Numbered from the stretch's first letter, positions 19,271 through 31,737 are shown. The stretch: 64,000 nucleotides of DNA from Marchantia polymorpha subsp. ruderalis (GCA_037833965.1 AP031357.1:19922001-19986000), one strand, 5' to 3'. Numbers and translations are program-made. The notes: generated from the sequence alone by a model not told the origin.

Positions 19271-20981
19271 CCTGTTCCACACATCTCTCTTAATTCTTGC
19301 ATATCAGCAAGAATCAAACAGTGCAACAGCAGATTTTGCTATCGTCTACTTTTTCATTTTGTTCGTCCACAAGTGAGTAAGTCTGTTTTCTATGTTGTTT
19401 TCATCCTACTTCTGTTTCATCTCTTTCAGTAGTTCATTGAATGCTCTATAAACCTATCAGCACATGACATGCATACAAACAATCCGAACATTGTATCAAG
19501 GTTCAAGGTAATAGTTGATCCGGTCAGCGAGTAGAAACGGCAGAATTGAAGATGACGATCCGTTTCCGAAATGCGTTGAAAGAGTCTGAAACTGTAAATT
19601 AAATTCCAATCTGAGATCCCCTAGTCTCAAAGATTGAAGTTTCTGACTGACTTACATTGACAACATGCTGAAGGACCGAGCCTATACCCGCAGCCTTCAA
19701 CCGAACATTTCATGACAATGATGGAAGTTCACGGGCCTTCCATCCGTTACGATGTAACGGATCGTAGCGTAACGTAACGGTTACATTACGATTTGTTATC
19801 ATTCAAACTGGTGCAAAATTCAACTCGAGCTCACTAGTGGGACGTTAGACCCTTGATAGTGCCAAAAAAACTTTGCTAAACTTAATCATGGTTTTAGTGA
19901 TCTATTGGTAGATTTGTCTGAAGTTGTTGTACTGTGATAAAAATAATTCTCACCCAAACCTGGTGCAGAATTCTGAGCCATCCGGGTAGAGATCAAGGGA
20001 CTTTTTGCCACTTCAATTTCAAGATTGAATGCTCTATGTCGATGGCAAGACGTACAGTTGAGAGGGAAAGGTCCACTCATGCCATTACAGTTTTATCCGT
20101 CTATGAATTTGAGATCAACATGCATGCGTATGGAAATTGATGAGTTCTTCAAATCACTTTGAAGAACTCGTCTGATACTCTGAATCAAGTTCCTTTGGGC
20201 TCCTGCAATTTTTTTGAGTTCGATCTGGCAAAACTGTAGATTGCAGAATGCAGTAGAACTCACCGTCACTTTTCAATTCTTTATTGTATCCATTGATTCA
20301 ATTATTCCAGTATCAGTCATTTAGAAAGAAAAGTTTGGTACGTAAATAGCAAACAATGATATGAATTCAATACCTTTTCGGGAAAATCAATGTACAGCTT
20401 TTGATGATCATCAGTTCAGAACATCTTTGTGTGCGCCAAAGATGAAGCCAGAAGGTACGCCTACGATGGTGGATACGTTCGTCCTCAAACAACTCGAGCA
20501 TCTCTTGTATATCCAAGTCCATTGTGGCTACAACTTCTTAGAATCTCTGGACTGGTATCGCATTTGCTGCCCAATGTAAGCTTACATTCGTATGTTTGCA
20601 AGCAAGACATATATTTCTTTCATGAAGCCACAACCTCATGATGATGAGCTTTTGTTGGAATCTCTAGTATAGATGTTTGGATGTATCCAATAATAAAGCT
20701 TAAAAGTTGATGGTTAATGCTGTCCAGCTCTAATATAAAAAAGACATTGTTGAGCTCTGCTTTCAACGTGAGCCGACGGTTTTTTACATAGGCAGAGAGT
20801 TGTAAATATTTTAGTTTTTTTTGCAAAGAGTAAGTATTAGAATGACATAAATTAAGACAATGGAAGGGAAGAAGGTAGAAGAAGGCTCAACGTGCGGACA
20901 ACTGCATCTGGCAAAGGCTAACGTGGCCAAGAAGCGCAACTTCCATGGACCTACCGGCAGGTAGGCGGGCAGAATCTTGTT

Positions 20982-21785
20982 TTGTTTGTGCTGGCGCCAC
21001 CGTTTGGGAGAATCACTGGCAGCTCCGAGACGCTCGCTCAGGCTTTCACCGTGATGCTAAGTCTCCTCTTCCGCTCTGGGTCCGGAGGTCGTGCTTCGAG
21101 GATGGCGATGAAGGCTAAACCCAAAGAAGTACGTTTCACGTTGCATGTGTGCGAGGGCGAGATTGTTGTGAGAGGTCTCAAACTTTTTCTCCGAAATTGG
21201 GATAAAGACGAGGGAGTGGAAGGGTTGGTGATGTTTGTCGTTTTTGGGACCCTTGTGTTTTCAAGAAATTTCAAGAAGTCGGACATGCGTGACGCAGGTT
21301 TGTGAGTGAGAATTTGTCTGATATGTGTAGCTGGAGGGACCAGGGACGTAGGCTTCAAGCAAGAAAGCAAGGAGGAAAAGGTCGCAACGGCAGTGGATGC
21401 TATGGAGGAAAAATGCGACCCTGCCCCGGTACCAGACGTAAAAAGAAAGGTTCCTAATAGTACAACAAAATCAAATCTCTCTTCTGATAGGAAGGCTATG
21501 AATGTAGAGGAGTAAAAGATGAACTTTGTGGGCATTTACAATTGCTAGAACAAACATTTCAAAGGGGCAGGTACTCAAGTCCTTCTGTTTGCGGATCAAT
21601 TTTAAAACGCAAAGGCCATAGTGGTCTCATTTAGAGGAACAGAGACTTTCAACACGCTAGACTGGAGCACTGATATTGATTTCTCATGGTTTGAGCCGGA
21701 AGACGCGGGAAGAATGCATGCCAGATTTTGGGAAGCACTAGGTCTTGGAGACCATGAGAAGATTTGAGAGTTATCGAGTGGCACA
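20982..21785 (+). pseudogene. class 3 lipase relic (copy L1)
   Basis: The + strand at 21516-21780 reads like the core entry of a plant class 3 (oil-body-type) triacylglycerol lipase: MNFVGIYNC, then [58 protein letters not shown]. Family members carry KMxFVGFYNCWN and [24 protein letters not shown] here. Stops follow FVGIYNC and LFADQF, and the GxSxG nucleophile elbow is absent, so it is a truncated pseudogene. Two upstream open stretches (20982-21302 and 21306-21515) may be earlier coding sequence; I do not recognise them. A sister copy is at 37553-38348 minus. Confidence 0.65.
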
Positions 21786-21829
21786 AATGTAGTTCCACTA
21801 AAATAGAAACACAGCGTGGAATGAGGTAG

Positions 21830-22200
21830 TCATGGAATATTCCGCCAGCTTAGAAGACTCCGCCGATCAAATGCCACTCATGCCCAATTTAGAGGTTGGA
21901 AGGTACTCCTACTCTTTCCAAGAAGAGAAAAGGTGGAGAGAGGTTACGGGAGACTGCTCACGTCGGATGATCGCAAGCAAACATTCAGGCACGTACCTCC
22001 GCTGCGCAGAGAGAAAAGTGATAGCTGCTCGGTCGCCCGGCTCACGCTGTGCGTTCCGCCTCATCTCCCCGGACTCCTCTCGCTTCCGCGGAGGAGCCAA
22101 TGCCAGAGAATCCGCGCTCCGAGTGGACGTGCCTTCCACATCATCCACGCGGTCTTCTGCGAGAGCACCAGCTCTGGATTAGCTGATAGCTCTGGATAAC
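21830..22200 (+). repeat. GC-rich dispersed repeat, copy in L1
   Basis: The segment around CTCTCGCTTCCGCGGAGGAG and GAGTGGACGTGCCTTCCACAT recurs at 29455-29640, 37100-37460, 50030-50430, 52420-52560 and 57060-57200 in both orientations. It is much richer in GC than its surroundings. No clear ends or coding role seen; it could be an exon or promoter piece amplified with the repeats. Confidence 0.6.
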
Positions 22201-25200
22201 GCTTTCAAGCTCAACCGTCGAGTCTTATTATAAAACGAGGTGACGTGACTTATACACAAGCAAGGACGGATTTGTGAGTGAGAGTGCATTTGCTGGAATG
22301 ATAAAAAAAGTTTCTGGAAAAGCAACTGCGATTTCAAAATGTGGACAGATAGCAGCTTGAAGACATCCTAATCAATTTAAGTTTGTGTTTCAAGCTCGAA
22401 GATACTTCCCATTATTTCATTCTTTCCTTTGTCCCTGAGCATACAAGCAAGGAAAAACAAAAGCTTCAAGAAGTGGCGCACGTGGAGTCGATGTATCTGG
22501 AAAATAGGGGTGAAACTTCACAATTTGTCTACATTCGGATTTAATGCCAAGACGGAAGAACAATGGCACTGACTGCTGCCTTTTTTCCACGCTTCCAGGT
22601 GAGATTGAATCATGATTTTATATACAATGTGGAAACTATTGGATGCCTCAATTTGTGATTGCAAATTTATATGAGTAAAGAAAACTTACTTTGTATTTAC
22701 TGAAACAAATTAGTCGAATGTCCAACTCAATATGTACAAAATTTTCTATGATTGTAGATGTTCATGAGATGCAAGTTGGTATCTGAGATGCATGTTCCCG
22801 AGGAGATTTTGACCTGCTCTCGATAAAATATCTGCAAGTTTTCCTTGACGGACTTCAGATATATTGTTGTCACAAATTTGTTGTAGGAGAGCGATGTGGA
22901 AGCGCTTGTGAATGAGATTCGACAGAAACAAATTCAACAAGTGGAGTCATTGCAGGAAGGTCCAATTAGTGTGCACAATGATTTGGCTGAGTCGAAACCG
23001 GAAGGTGAGAACATGGCTAGCATCACGAATTTACCATCTACATCCACATCGAACGATTTTCCACACTGGTGGATAATCATTCGATCCGACATGTTTCGTT
23101 CGAACAAGACGTAGATGGTATGGATGATAGATTGAGATCAGTGGAGGTGATCATTTCATTGTGATCAGCATGATTGCCATTCTTTCCAAATTTCTCATCT
23201 CATGGATCAAGAAAGATTGGTAGAGATTGGACATGAAGATGAGACAGACACTCTCTTTGCAGCAATAACTGTTGTCAACGTTGAGTGATTTCATGTTTAA
23301 AGTGGACGTTATCATTAATTATTCTAATTTGCTTTAGCAAGCTAGATTGCCCAAGCAATCTTACGTTACGAACGATGTTGGTCTTTTCTATATGATGAGT
23401 GCACATCTGCATAACGAGACAACTGTTCGCTTATACTTGATGTGTGTTTCCTTGACTAGATTTCACACTGGATTTTTTGGGGATCTTAGACTATGTAAAA
23501 TTCAGTCATGTACTGACAAACCTTTTTGATCTTTGACAGCGTTAAATCCTGTCACAGACTCACACATCAAGTGGAATCAAACAATTTTCTCGTTATGCAG
23601 ATGTGCATTCATCCTATAGAAAAGTCCAACATCGTTCGTAATGTAAGGTCGCTTGGGCATATTGGCCGGCTGAAGCGAATGAGAACATTCAATGATACTG
23701 ACTACTTTAGACCTGAAGTCACTCAAAGTGCACTACAGTTGTTACCGCAAGAGAGTTCTCTTACATCTGCGCGCCTTTTGCAGACTAATCTTCCTGTAAC
23801 TTGGGGTGTTCATTCGACACAGAGATAAAACTTGGAGAAGCTTGGTGACATGGGATAACATCAGCACGAGTCATTGAAGACTCAGTCCCACTACTCACAG
23901 GGTACTTCCTTTGCACACTTCCACCTTGTTCCACCAGAAGAGTGGAGTCAAAGCTTCTACAAGAAAGTTCAATTCAACAGTGAGAATGCCATTGTGCAAT
24001 TGACAAGCATATGTTTAAACACTGTTGCAATATACAACTCAGCAAATTGTTGGTTGCAGTTTTCACAAGAAGAAGTCTTTTAGAATCTTTGCCATCATGT
24101 CAATCGCAGAGGTATGTTTCTGAAGAAGATCTGTGTTCGGTTAAATTATCAAGATGACGTTTTGAGGTAGACTGTTCATATTGTCTCGTTGCAAGTCTCA
24201 CCATGATGAAAACCCTTCCCTTGACCCGTGAGGATTGTCACGTTGAACTTTCACACATTTTCCTGATTGATTCTTCTGTTGTTGCACGATGAATGTCACA
24301 CAAATGTATGTATGATGGACCGGAATTAAGGTTACGAGGTGTTGTCATTTTAAACTAGTATCCGTGTTTAAACAAGAGAGCAATCTAAATACAAAGAAAA
24401 TACTTCTCCTAGATTTCATGCACAATATCCGATCTGTGAAACCTCAAAAATTTGTAACTCATGTGAATCTGCTTGTGGCGCTTCTTTGTATGACCAGAAG
24501 ATTTCACAAGATTCTTTAGGAAGCCTACCTCCATTTCGAATGCATCTTACCGGTAAAACAAAACTTGTGCACAAATCTCTCTCCTATAACATATTGTTGA
24601 CGTGCTATCGGAGTTTTTTGTTCCGTATTCATCGTGCTTCACCCTGATAACATGCTTTTTCATAGCCGAGATCTCAGCACATTTAAAATCGCCAGCACGC
24701 TCAGAACTGTCACGTGTATAATTGTCGTAGGAGGAATATTTTAGCAACTGGACTGCGTGTGAAAGTTCAGTTATAGAGCCTCTTTACATGGAGCATAAAT
24801 TTTCAAAGGATGCACGAACTTGTTTGCTGATCATCACGGGGAATGTGATTCTCGTTAAAAGTCCTTGACTCGGATATTGATGAGACACTCGTCTCGCAGA
24901 ATGTTAATAAAACACGGTTGTATTGAAGCAATTATGGACGTAAATTAGACCAAGCTATCTCTATGTGAGGAATATTATCACGATCCTACGCTCCGAGATC
25001 AGAGACAAGAAAGATCATGGTCATTGCGATGAATTGAACGGAGAAGTATATCACAAATCGATCGGATATGGTAACAACACAAAATATTATACATCTTTGC
25101 TTATAGTCCAGATTCTTCCCCATTAGCCTTTATCAAGTTGAGACCCAAAGCTTCACTTGTGGTGTACAATTAGTTTTTTAACTAAATATCGAAGGTATGC

Positions 25201-25269
25201 ATGCTCCTTCGTCTTGCTGTGTTCAAGATGGGGAGGCATGAACTTTACTAGTCTTGCATTCGAAACACG

Positions 25270-25600
25270 AGTCGGACATTGCAGGGAAAAGCTCTTGAAG
25301 AGACGAAGTTGGGTCAAATATTTGGCCTATGATTGGAGACCCATGTTTAGGTGGACATTGCAAGGTAAGGCTCTTGAAGAGACGAAGTTGGGTCCAATAT
25401 TTGGCCTGTGACTGGAGACCCATGTTTAGGTTGACTATCCTACATTGTGTTGTGTTCAAGATGCGCAGACAATGACCTTTTTAGTCTTGAATTCGAAACA
25501 CAAGTCGGGAATTGCAGCGAGAGGCTCTTGAAGAGACGAAATTGGGTCAAATGTTTGACCTGTGATTGAAGAGCCACTCTATGTTTAGGTTGAGGATGGT
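25270..25600 (+). repeat. tandem repeat, 3 units of about 80-115 bp
   Basis: Three copies of a segment with CTCTTGAAGAGACGAAGTTGGGTC, then AATATTTGGCCT(A/G)TGA, then GGAGACCCATGTTTAGGT. The first two are adjacent (25270-25353, 25354-25432); the third (25507-25600) is more diverged. It lies between the two L copies of the 8-kb unit. Confidence 0.85.
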
Positions 25601-25769
25601 GCAGAGTTGGTGAGAAAAAAAGGTGAAGAATTAAGACTTCAAATCTCTTCGTACGTACGTTACTGCATCTAGCTACCCTTGAAGCGCTTTATCTGTTTTC
25701 TACGCTGAAACTTACAATAATTGGGGTGAAGAGAATGATCTTGATTTCTTCGAAATTGGGAGATTGTCT

Positions 25770-27510
25770 TGAGGCTGCAGTAATAGCGAACCATACGTTC
25801 CTACATGTGCTCACCTGAAATCAGGGGCGATCAATTTTTTCACAGAATATATTCTGCAATATTCGGCGAGCCACCTGTCTGTGCACTAGATTGACTTTGT
25901 GAAGTCTGTATCCTCGGTAATTTTCGGAATGTGCGTGCCTGGCAACGTCGTGGACGTCTGCAGAAACGGTCTGGTGGCGAGCCTGGTGATGCGGTGAGCT
26001 ATTAACCGGTGAATAGTCAGGCTGTCATGTTAGCTGTATGACACCCGAGTCTGTCATCTTTGATCATCACTGCCTAGGTGCTGAACACGATCATTATTTT
26101 CTATCTAGCATCCGCGTCTGTCTGCAACTCGAGGAATATTGCCGAAGATTTGCGTTGGAAGGTAAACTCACTCAACCAGGTTTGAACCTGTGACCGTTAC
26201 TATAACTGTAATTCTGTGGTTCACCCAAAGCCTCATATAATCATTTACAAACACACTCGCACACTGGCAGCCCTATCTGCGGGGAATGGGCTGCTTCTCG
26301 ACCATCCCCTCGTGCGTGAGCCTCTATATTACATGATTTTGCCATTGTAACTGAGGTCACCGTTAGAATTAAATAATGCAACGTGACTAAAACTGAGTAT
26401 TTGTCAAGGCGTCAATTAAATGGAAAAATATTTCAATTATCCACCAAAGCAACATTTGTTCATGTTCATAAGCACACAAGAGAGATTCAGTTTGGTTGAA
26501 TCCACTTTGCATGTTTTTATGTCACCTTTCATGAATGACACAACCCTCATAACGGACCATAGACTAAAACCACGATTTTCTATCCTTTCAGTTATTCCAA
26601 CTATTCTTATTAAAAACTTCTAAAGTTATGTAAAAAATGAATTGATTCGCCCAATTTCATAACTCTTGATGGTTATCTGTAAAACTTTTAATTTTGTAAT
26701 GTTGATGAAAACCAATATAAAAACTACGATCTAGATTGTATCATGCAAATGAGAATGGCATATTATCTGACTTCATGATTGACGAGCTAGTAAAAAGAGG
26801 ATATCATTGTTGCAAGCATCCATCAACTAATGGAAGTATAACTCTCATAAAAATGTGTATATTAACGTGATTAATAAGCACATTTTATAATTTGTTTAGG
26901 GTCAAATGAGTTACTGATGGATTAAAGTTTTCTTAATCAGATTTGTTTTTGCATATTCATCATCCCTCTTCCCCATATCTCTATTAATTCATGCATATCA
27001 GAGCAAGAATCAAATAGTGCAACATCGGATTTTGCTATCATCTACTTTTCCATTTTGTTCGTACACAAGTGAGTAAGTCTGAATTTCCAATGATCGTTAT
27101 GTTGTTTTCATCCTACTTGTGCTTCATTTCTCGCATTAGTTCATTGTATGCTTTATATACCTATCATGACATGACATGCATACAAACAATCGGAACACTG
27201 TATCAAGGTTCACGGTGATAGTTGATCCGGTCAGCGAGTAGAAACGGCAGAATTGAATATGATGATCAGTTTCCGAAATGCGTTGAAAGAGTCTAATAAA
27301 TGTAAATTAATTTCCAATCTGAGATCTCCTAGTCTCCACGATTGAAGTTTTTGACTGAGCTTACACTGACCGCATGCTGGAGGACCGAGCCTATACCCGC
27401 AGCCTTCAATCGTAGTTTTCATAACAATGAAGGAAGTTCACAAGCCTTCGATCCGTTACATTACGATTCGTTATCATTCAAACTGGTGCAAAATTCAACT
27501 CGAGCTCGAT
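25770..27510 (-). repeat. 8-kb unit, copy L2 (terminal part)
   Basis: Reverse-complement match to 39960-42110, for example 26220-26500 with 41440-41740 and 27180-27480 with 40000-40330. It also repeats part of L1 directly (26990-27440 with 19300-19740). In minus-strand order it is the end of one unit followed, after about 1 kb, by the start of L1, mirroring the R1-R2 junction at about 42140. Confidence 0.72.
26170..26224 (-). other. conserved hairpin-like element with B-box-like core
   Basis: On the minus strand GGTGAAC ... CAGGTTCAAACCTG ... GTTTACC: the ends nearly pair and the middle is palindromic and resembles a Pol III B box (GGTTCAAACC). The + strand counterpart at 41728-41794 has a perfect GGTGAAC/GTTCACC pair. 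The layout does not fit a tRNA cloverleaf. Confidence 0.4.
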
Positions 27511-27974
27511 GTTCGAGCTTCAAGGCATCGTTGTAACTACGAGTTGCCAACTCCGGTTCTGATGAGCATGTTTGTGAGTGAGCTTTTCTTAGCTCAGTGC
27601 TGTAGTTTCATGGTTCCTGGTCAACTACCATGCTCATACTTCTAGTCAAATTTCATAAGCTCCAGTCCTCTCTTATCATGGTCCCTATATAATTAACGGT
27701 CTCATGGGTTGGATTGTTCTTGTTGCGACCCCGAAAAGTCCAACGTTTCCAAGTGCGAAATTCTCAGTTAATTTCTGAGTTGAAGAAACCTTTCAAAATA
27801 CCTTCCAACAGATAAAAAAACATCAGTCCGGAGGTGCCAGGTGCTCTGTAGATTCCAGTAGATTCAGCAATTTGACCCTTTTACTTCCCACGCACATCAG
27901 CTCTCATTACTTCTCAGCTTTTGCTCACAAGACATTCATTCCACTAGAATCCTGCGTTCATACATATCGTCAAG

Positions 27975-28631
27975 TTGAAAAATCTATTACGAAAAATGAT
28001 AGACTGTATCTCTCACGACGTCACTTATCGGAGACCTTGTGAAACTGGCAGCGAATTTCAGATCCCTTCCCATTTCCATACTATCCATAACTTCTCGGTC
28101 GATCTCCATATTACTTCAATTTTGCTATCCATATTTTTAATTGCAATAATCTGTGGACTCACCTTCAGCATCACCAGATTATTCTTGATAGTATACTTGA
28201 ATCATGATAGAAACTCGTGGCTCACTGGATGCGTAGAATTTCAAGCTCCTGTCGTCGCATTGGGGTGGATTTTCACCACTTTGTCATCACGCATTCACGG
28301 GAGAGAGCTCGTGCAAACAATGCACCCGCGGTGTAGATTTCATCAGCTTCGTCAGCCGGTGCATCACAATGTAGTCTCCACACTGAAATTCATTCACGAT
28401 ATCAATTTCTTGAGATGGCAGTGTGAGAAGGTGGTCGAGGTGCCCAACACGGCGCGAGTACGTGCGTACTTGAGGATGCAACATCTGACTCCTCTCTTCC
28501 CGTCATTTTTACGAATTCGAGCTCACGAGGCAAGATGTGATTCATCGGAGAAATGCATCAAAGTCAAAGAGCCCATTGCAAGGTCTAAGAGAGGGAGTGG
28601 TTATAGCTACAAAACCAGTCTCCCACTCTAA
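27975..28631 (+). CDS. hypothetical open frame with two membrane-type segments
   Basis: A 218-codon frame with hydrophobic stretches around residues 46-75 (ITSILLSIFLIAIICGLTF, RLFLIVYL), then a basic tail. I recognise no family. It lies between repeat copies, and its 3' end adjoins a repeat shared with 19970-20090 and 39600-39730, so it may be a chance frame or one exon of a decayed gene. Confidence 0.2.
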   Translation: MKNLLRKMIDCISHDVTYRRPCETGSEFQIPSHFHTIHNFSVDLHITSILLSIFLIAIICGLTFSITRLFLIVYLNHDRNSWLTGCVEFQAPVVALGWIFTTLSSRIHGRELVQTMHPRCRFHQLRQPVHHNVVSTLKFIHDINFLRWQCEKVVEVPNTARVRAYLRMQHLTPLFPSFLRIRAHEARCDSSEKCIKVKEPIARSKRGSGYSYKTSLPL

Positions 28632-28760
28632 GCTGCAGGATTCTGAGCCATCTCAGTAGGATTCTGAGCCATCTCAGTAGAGATCGAGAGACTTTTTGCA
28701 ACTCCAATCGCAAGATTGAATGCTATCGTCCATGGCAAGACGTACGTTTGACATGGAAAA
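28632..28760 (+). repeat. short repeat shared with the 8-kb unit
   Basis: TCTGAGCCATCTCAGTAG is present twice in tandem and leads into GATCGAGAGACTTTTTGCA-type sequence that also occurs at 19970-20090 (+) and 39600-39730 (inverted). An isolated piece of the unit. Confidence 0.6.
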
Positions 28761-29319
28761 GTCCACTCATGCCAACTTATGAACGATTTTTTAAGAAGCG
28801 CAAAAAACTTCGTAGATGCCACTGCTGTAGAGGCCATGCAAACCACGCCAGGACAAATAGCTGACGCCGCAGTCATGGCAACATCTACCACTTGAAATCT
28901 TACAAGGGGTCCTTGACTTCCACAGTTTGATTTTTTCACAGTTCTGGTGCTTCCCCTTGAAGTATGACATGTCACGTCGTGGACTCTGCTGTGAACGGCA
29001 AACGCGGTACGCTTCAGTAAGTCTCCATGGTAAGAGCCAAGAACTGCATTGTTGGTTTCAGAAGGTTTCAGAAGGCTTGAGCATGGAAAGCACTGCCCCT
29101 TGATGTGTGATCTAGGCATTGATGAAGGACAACCGCTTTCTATGTGTGCAACCTTGCAATTACATGCGACTCGAGTCAGATGTTGCGTCTTCACGTCCTG
29201 GCGCTGTCTTAGCCACCTCGACCATTTTGAAATTCATGTTATGCTTCCACACTTCCTATCTCCGGGAATTGACTCCCACTCTCAAAGAGGACACCTACTG
29301 ACCAATGAATAGCTAATGA

Positions 29320-29670
29320 ACCTACCGAAGACCGCTAATGAATAGCTCTCTGAACGTGGCCACTCAAACCTACGACACCGATTGAGAAACTATAAGCCCC
29401 GCCAGGTTTATACATACGGAGACAATATAAAATGCTTTTGATGGGACATCTCACATCTGGGCAGCGTAGCGGCTGCCTGTGACCCGAGCGGGAGTAGGAG
29501 AGATGAAGCTGGGGCTCTGGCAGACGACCGCCGGGATCATGTGGAAGGCACGTCCACTCGGAGCGCCGAGTCTTTGGCCTGGGCTCCTCCGCGGAAGCGA
29601 GAGGAGTCCCGGGAGATGATGCGGGATGATGCGATTCTGCCTTTTCTCTTTTGGGAGCCTCAAGAAGTTC
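29320..29670 (+). repeat. dispersed repeat, copy 1
   Basis: Begins around GACCGCTAATGAATAGCTC, continues through GTGGCCACTCAAACCTAC, GAGAAACTATAAGCCCCGCC and GATGGGACATCTCACATCTGG, then the GC-rich segment. Related copies: 49905-50360 (+), 52420-52800 (minus) and 57060-57320 (minus). No coding capacity recognised; ends not defined. Confidence 0.7.
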
Positions 29671-29793
29671 CTTTAAGACTGCAAACTGTGGGAGGGAAAC
29701 TGTGGAAGGGTATCATTTCATTTCATGTGTGGGGAGTGTATGAAGCTGGCAGAAACGTTCAAAGTTAATATATAAATCCCTGATGTAAATGAT

Positions 29794-29871
29794 TCAGTTG
29801 CTCAATGCTTGAGCCTTTTAAACAGCGAATTGTGTAACGGGTTCATGTCTTGCCTAGGCAGCATTATTAAA
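29794..29871 (+). other. degenerate tRNA-like unit
   Basis: CAGTTGCTCAATGCTTGAGC ... GGGTTCATGTCTTGCCTAGGCAG keeps an A-box-like and a weak B-box-like segment. A sister copy is at 31871-31936 and a minus-strand one at 52103-52171. It flanks the regular array. Confidence 0.45.
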
Positions 29872-30139
29872 TGTGACTGTTACAGTCCAGCTTTACCATA
29901 CATACATATTTTCTTGAAGTCGGTCTTCATGTCTAGTGTTTTGAATGGCCCAGAAGCTGAATGCAAGGGTCATATAAGCATGAGTATGAGCTGCGTGGGC
30001 TACAGTTTTCTTGTTGTATATGTGAAGATATGACCCAAAAAGCCTCAATGCATAAACTGTTACAGCAGAGGAGTTCTGGAGAAATGGTTCGGTCTTGTAC
30101 TCTTGTGATAACATCGGTCTTCAAGTCTCATATAGGATG

Positions 30140-30209
30140 GCCCAGTAGCTCAATGCAAGAGCATTCCAACTTATGGATCTGTGATGCAGGTTCAAGTCCA
30201 GCCTGGGCT
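30140..30209 (+). ncRNA. tRNA-like unit 1 of the array
   Basis: Acceptor, D-arm, T-arm and B box GGTTCAAGTCC are present; T7 follows at 30216-30222. One T-stem base differs from the array consensus. Confidence 0.5.
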
Positions 30210-30526
30210 CTCGTATTTTTTTGGACCTGTCATGAGAAAATAATTTCCGGTATTGTTAGTTCTTCAAGAGTCACTGACGAGATTTGCTGAAGAGTTCCTG
30301 TTGTCCTCTGCCACAGTAACTTCTTATGCCAAGGCCCAGTCGCTCAATGCAAGAGCATTCCAACTTCTGGATCTGTGATGCAGCTTCAAGTCCTGCCTGG
30401 GCTCTCGTTTTTTTTTTCACCTGTCATGGGAACATGATTAAAAGTAAAGTAAGGTCTTCTACAGACACTGTCGAGAATTCCTGAACAGTTCCTGTTGTGC
30501 TCTGCCACAACTCTTCTAATGCCAAG

Positions 30527-30596
30527 GCCCAGTAGGTCAATGCAAGAGCATTCCAACTTATGGATCTGTGATGCAGGTTCAAGTCCTGCCTGGGAT
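30527..30596 (+). ncRNA. tRNA-like unit 3 of the array
   Basis: Intact A- and B-box matches and a long T run directly after the unit (from 30601). The acceptor end reads TGGGAT instead of TGGGCT, as in unit 9. Confidence 0.5.
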
Positions 30597-30720
30597 CTCG
30601 TTTTTTTTTTCACCTGTCATGAGAACATAATTTCCGTTATTGTAAGTTCTTCAATTGTCACTGACGGGAATCGCTGAAGAGTTCCTCTTGTACTCTGCCA
30701 CAATACCTTCTTATGCCAAG

Positions 30721-30790
30721 GCCCAGTAGCTCAATGCAAGAGCATTCCAACTTATGGATCTGTGATGCAGCTTCAAGTCCTGCCTGGGCT
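30721..30790 (+). ncRNA. tRNA-like unit 4 of the array
   Basis: Near-consensus unit with GCTTCAAGTCC as B box and T8 from 30797. Same length and spacing as its neighbours. Confidence 0.5.
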
Positions 30791-31472
30791 CTCGTATTTT
30801 TTTTGACCTGTCATGAGAACATAATTTCCGGTATTGTTAGTTCTTCAAGAGTCACTGACGAGATTTTCTGAAGAGTTCTTTTTGTCCTCTGCCACAATAT
30901 CTTCTAATGCCAAGGCCCAGTAGTGGAATGCAAGAGCATTCCAACTTTCTCTATTCCAACTCTTGTATTTTTTTTACCCCTCAAATGAACATAATCAACG
31001 GTTGAGGAAGTTCTTAAAATGACTGACGAGAATTGATGGAGGATTCTTGTTGTGTTGTGCCACAATATCTTCTAACGTGACTGGCCCAGTAGGTCAACGC
31101 AAGAGCCTTACAACTTATGGATCTGTGCTGCAGGTTCAAGTCCTGCCTGGGCTCTTGTATTTTTTTACCTCTCAGGAGAGCGTAATCAACGGTAGAGGAA
31201 GTTCTTCAAAAAATCAATCAAGATAATTGATGAAGGATTCTTCTTGTGTTGTGCCACAATATCTTGTAACGTGACGGGCCCAGTAGCTGAATGCAAGAGC
31301 AGTCCACCTTATGGATACGTGCTGCAGGTTCAAGTCCTACCTGGGCTCTTGTATTCTTCTTCACATGTCATGAGAACATAATCAACGGTTGAGTAAGTTA
31401 TTCAACAGTCACTGACGAGAATTGATGAAGAGTGTTTCTTGTGTTTTGCCACAATATCTTCTAACGTGACTG

Positions 31473-31542
31473 GCCCAGTAGCTCAATGGAAGAGCATTCC
31501 ATCTTATGGATCTGTGATGCAGGTTCAAGTCCTGCCTGGGCT
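31473..31542 (+). ncRNA. tRNA-like unit 8 of the array
   Basis: The best A-box match (TAGCTCAATGG with a GAGC-paired D stem), perfect T arm and acceptor pairing. If forced into a cloverleaf the loop would present CTT (Lys), but the stem supporting it has only about three pairs. The T run after it is shorter (T5). Confidence 0.5.
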
Positions 31543-31667
31543 GTAATATTTTTCTTGACATGTTATGAGAACATTATCAATGGAAGTGTAAGTTCTTCAA
31601 CATTCACTAACGAAAATGGCTGAAGGATTCTTCTTGTGTTGTGCCACAATATCTTCTAACGTGACTG

Positions 31668-31737
31668 GCCCAGTAGCTCAATGCAAGAGCCTTCCAACTT
31701 ATGGATCTGTGCTGCAGGTTCAAGTCCTGCCTGGGAT
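31668..31737 (+). ncRNA. tRNA-like unit 9 of the array
   Basis: Near-consensus unit, B box GGTTCAAGTCC, T10 at 31741-31750. After it the array ends and sequence like that at 29729-29870 recurs, so the array is bracketed by a direct repeat. Confidence 0.5.

Larger units (their letters stand above)
19290..24790 (-). repeat. 8-kb unit, copy L1 (partial, inverted relative to R1)
   Basis: Runs of matching sequence occur in reverse complement against 34105-40565, for example 24547-24760 with 34130-34350, 20982-21300 with 38020-38348, and 19540-19720 with 40080-40300. Matches are diverged, with small insertions and deletions. The copy ends where LTR-2 was inserted at 19270. It holds a dead class 3 lipase segment. 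Confidence 0.75.
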
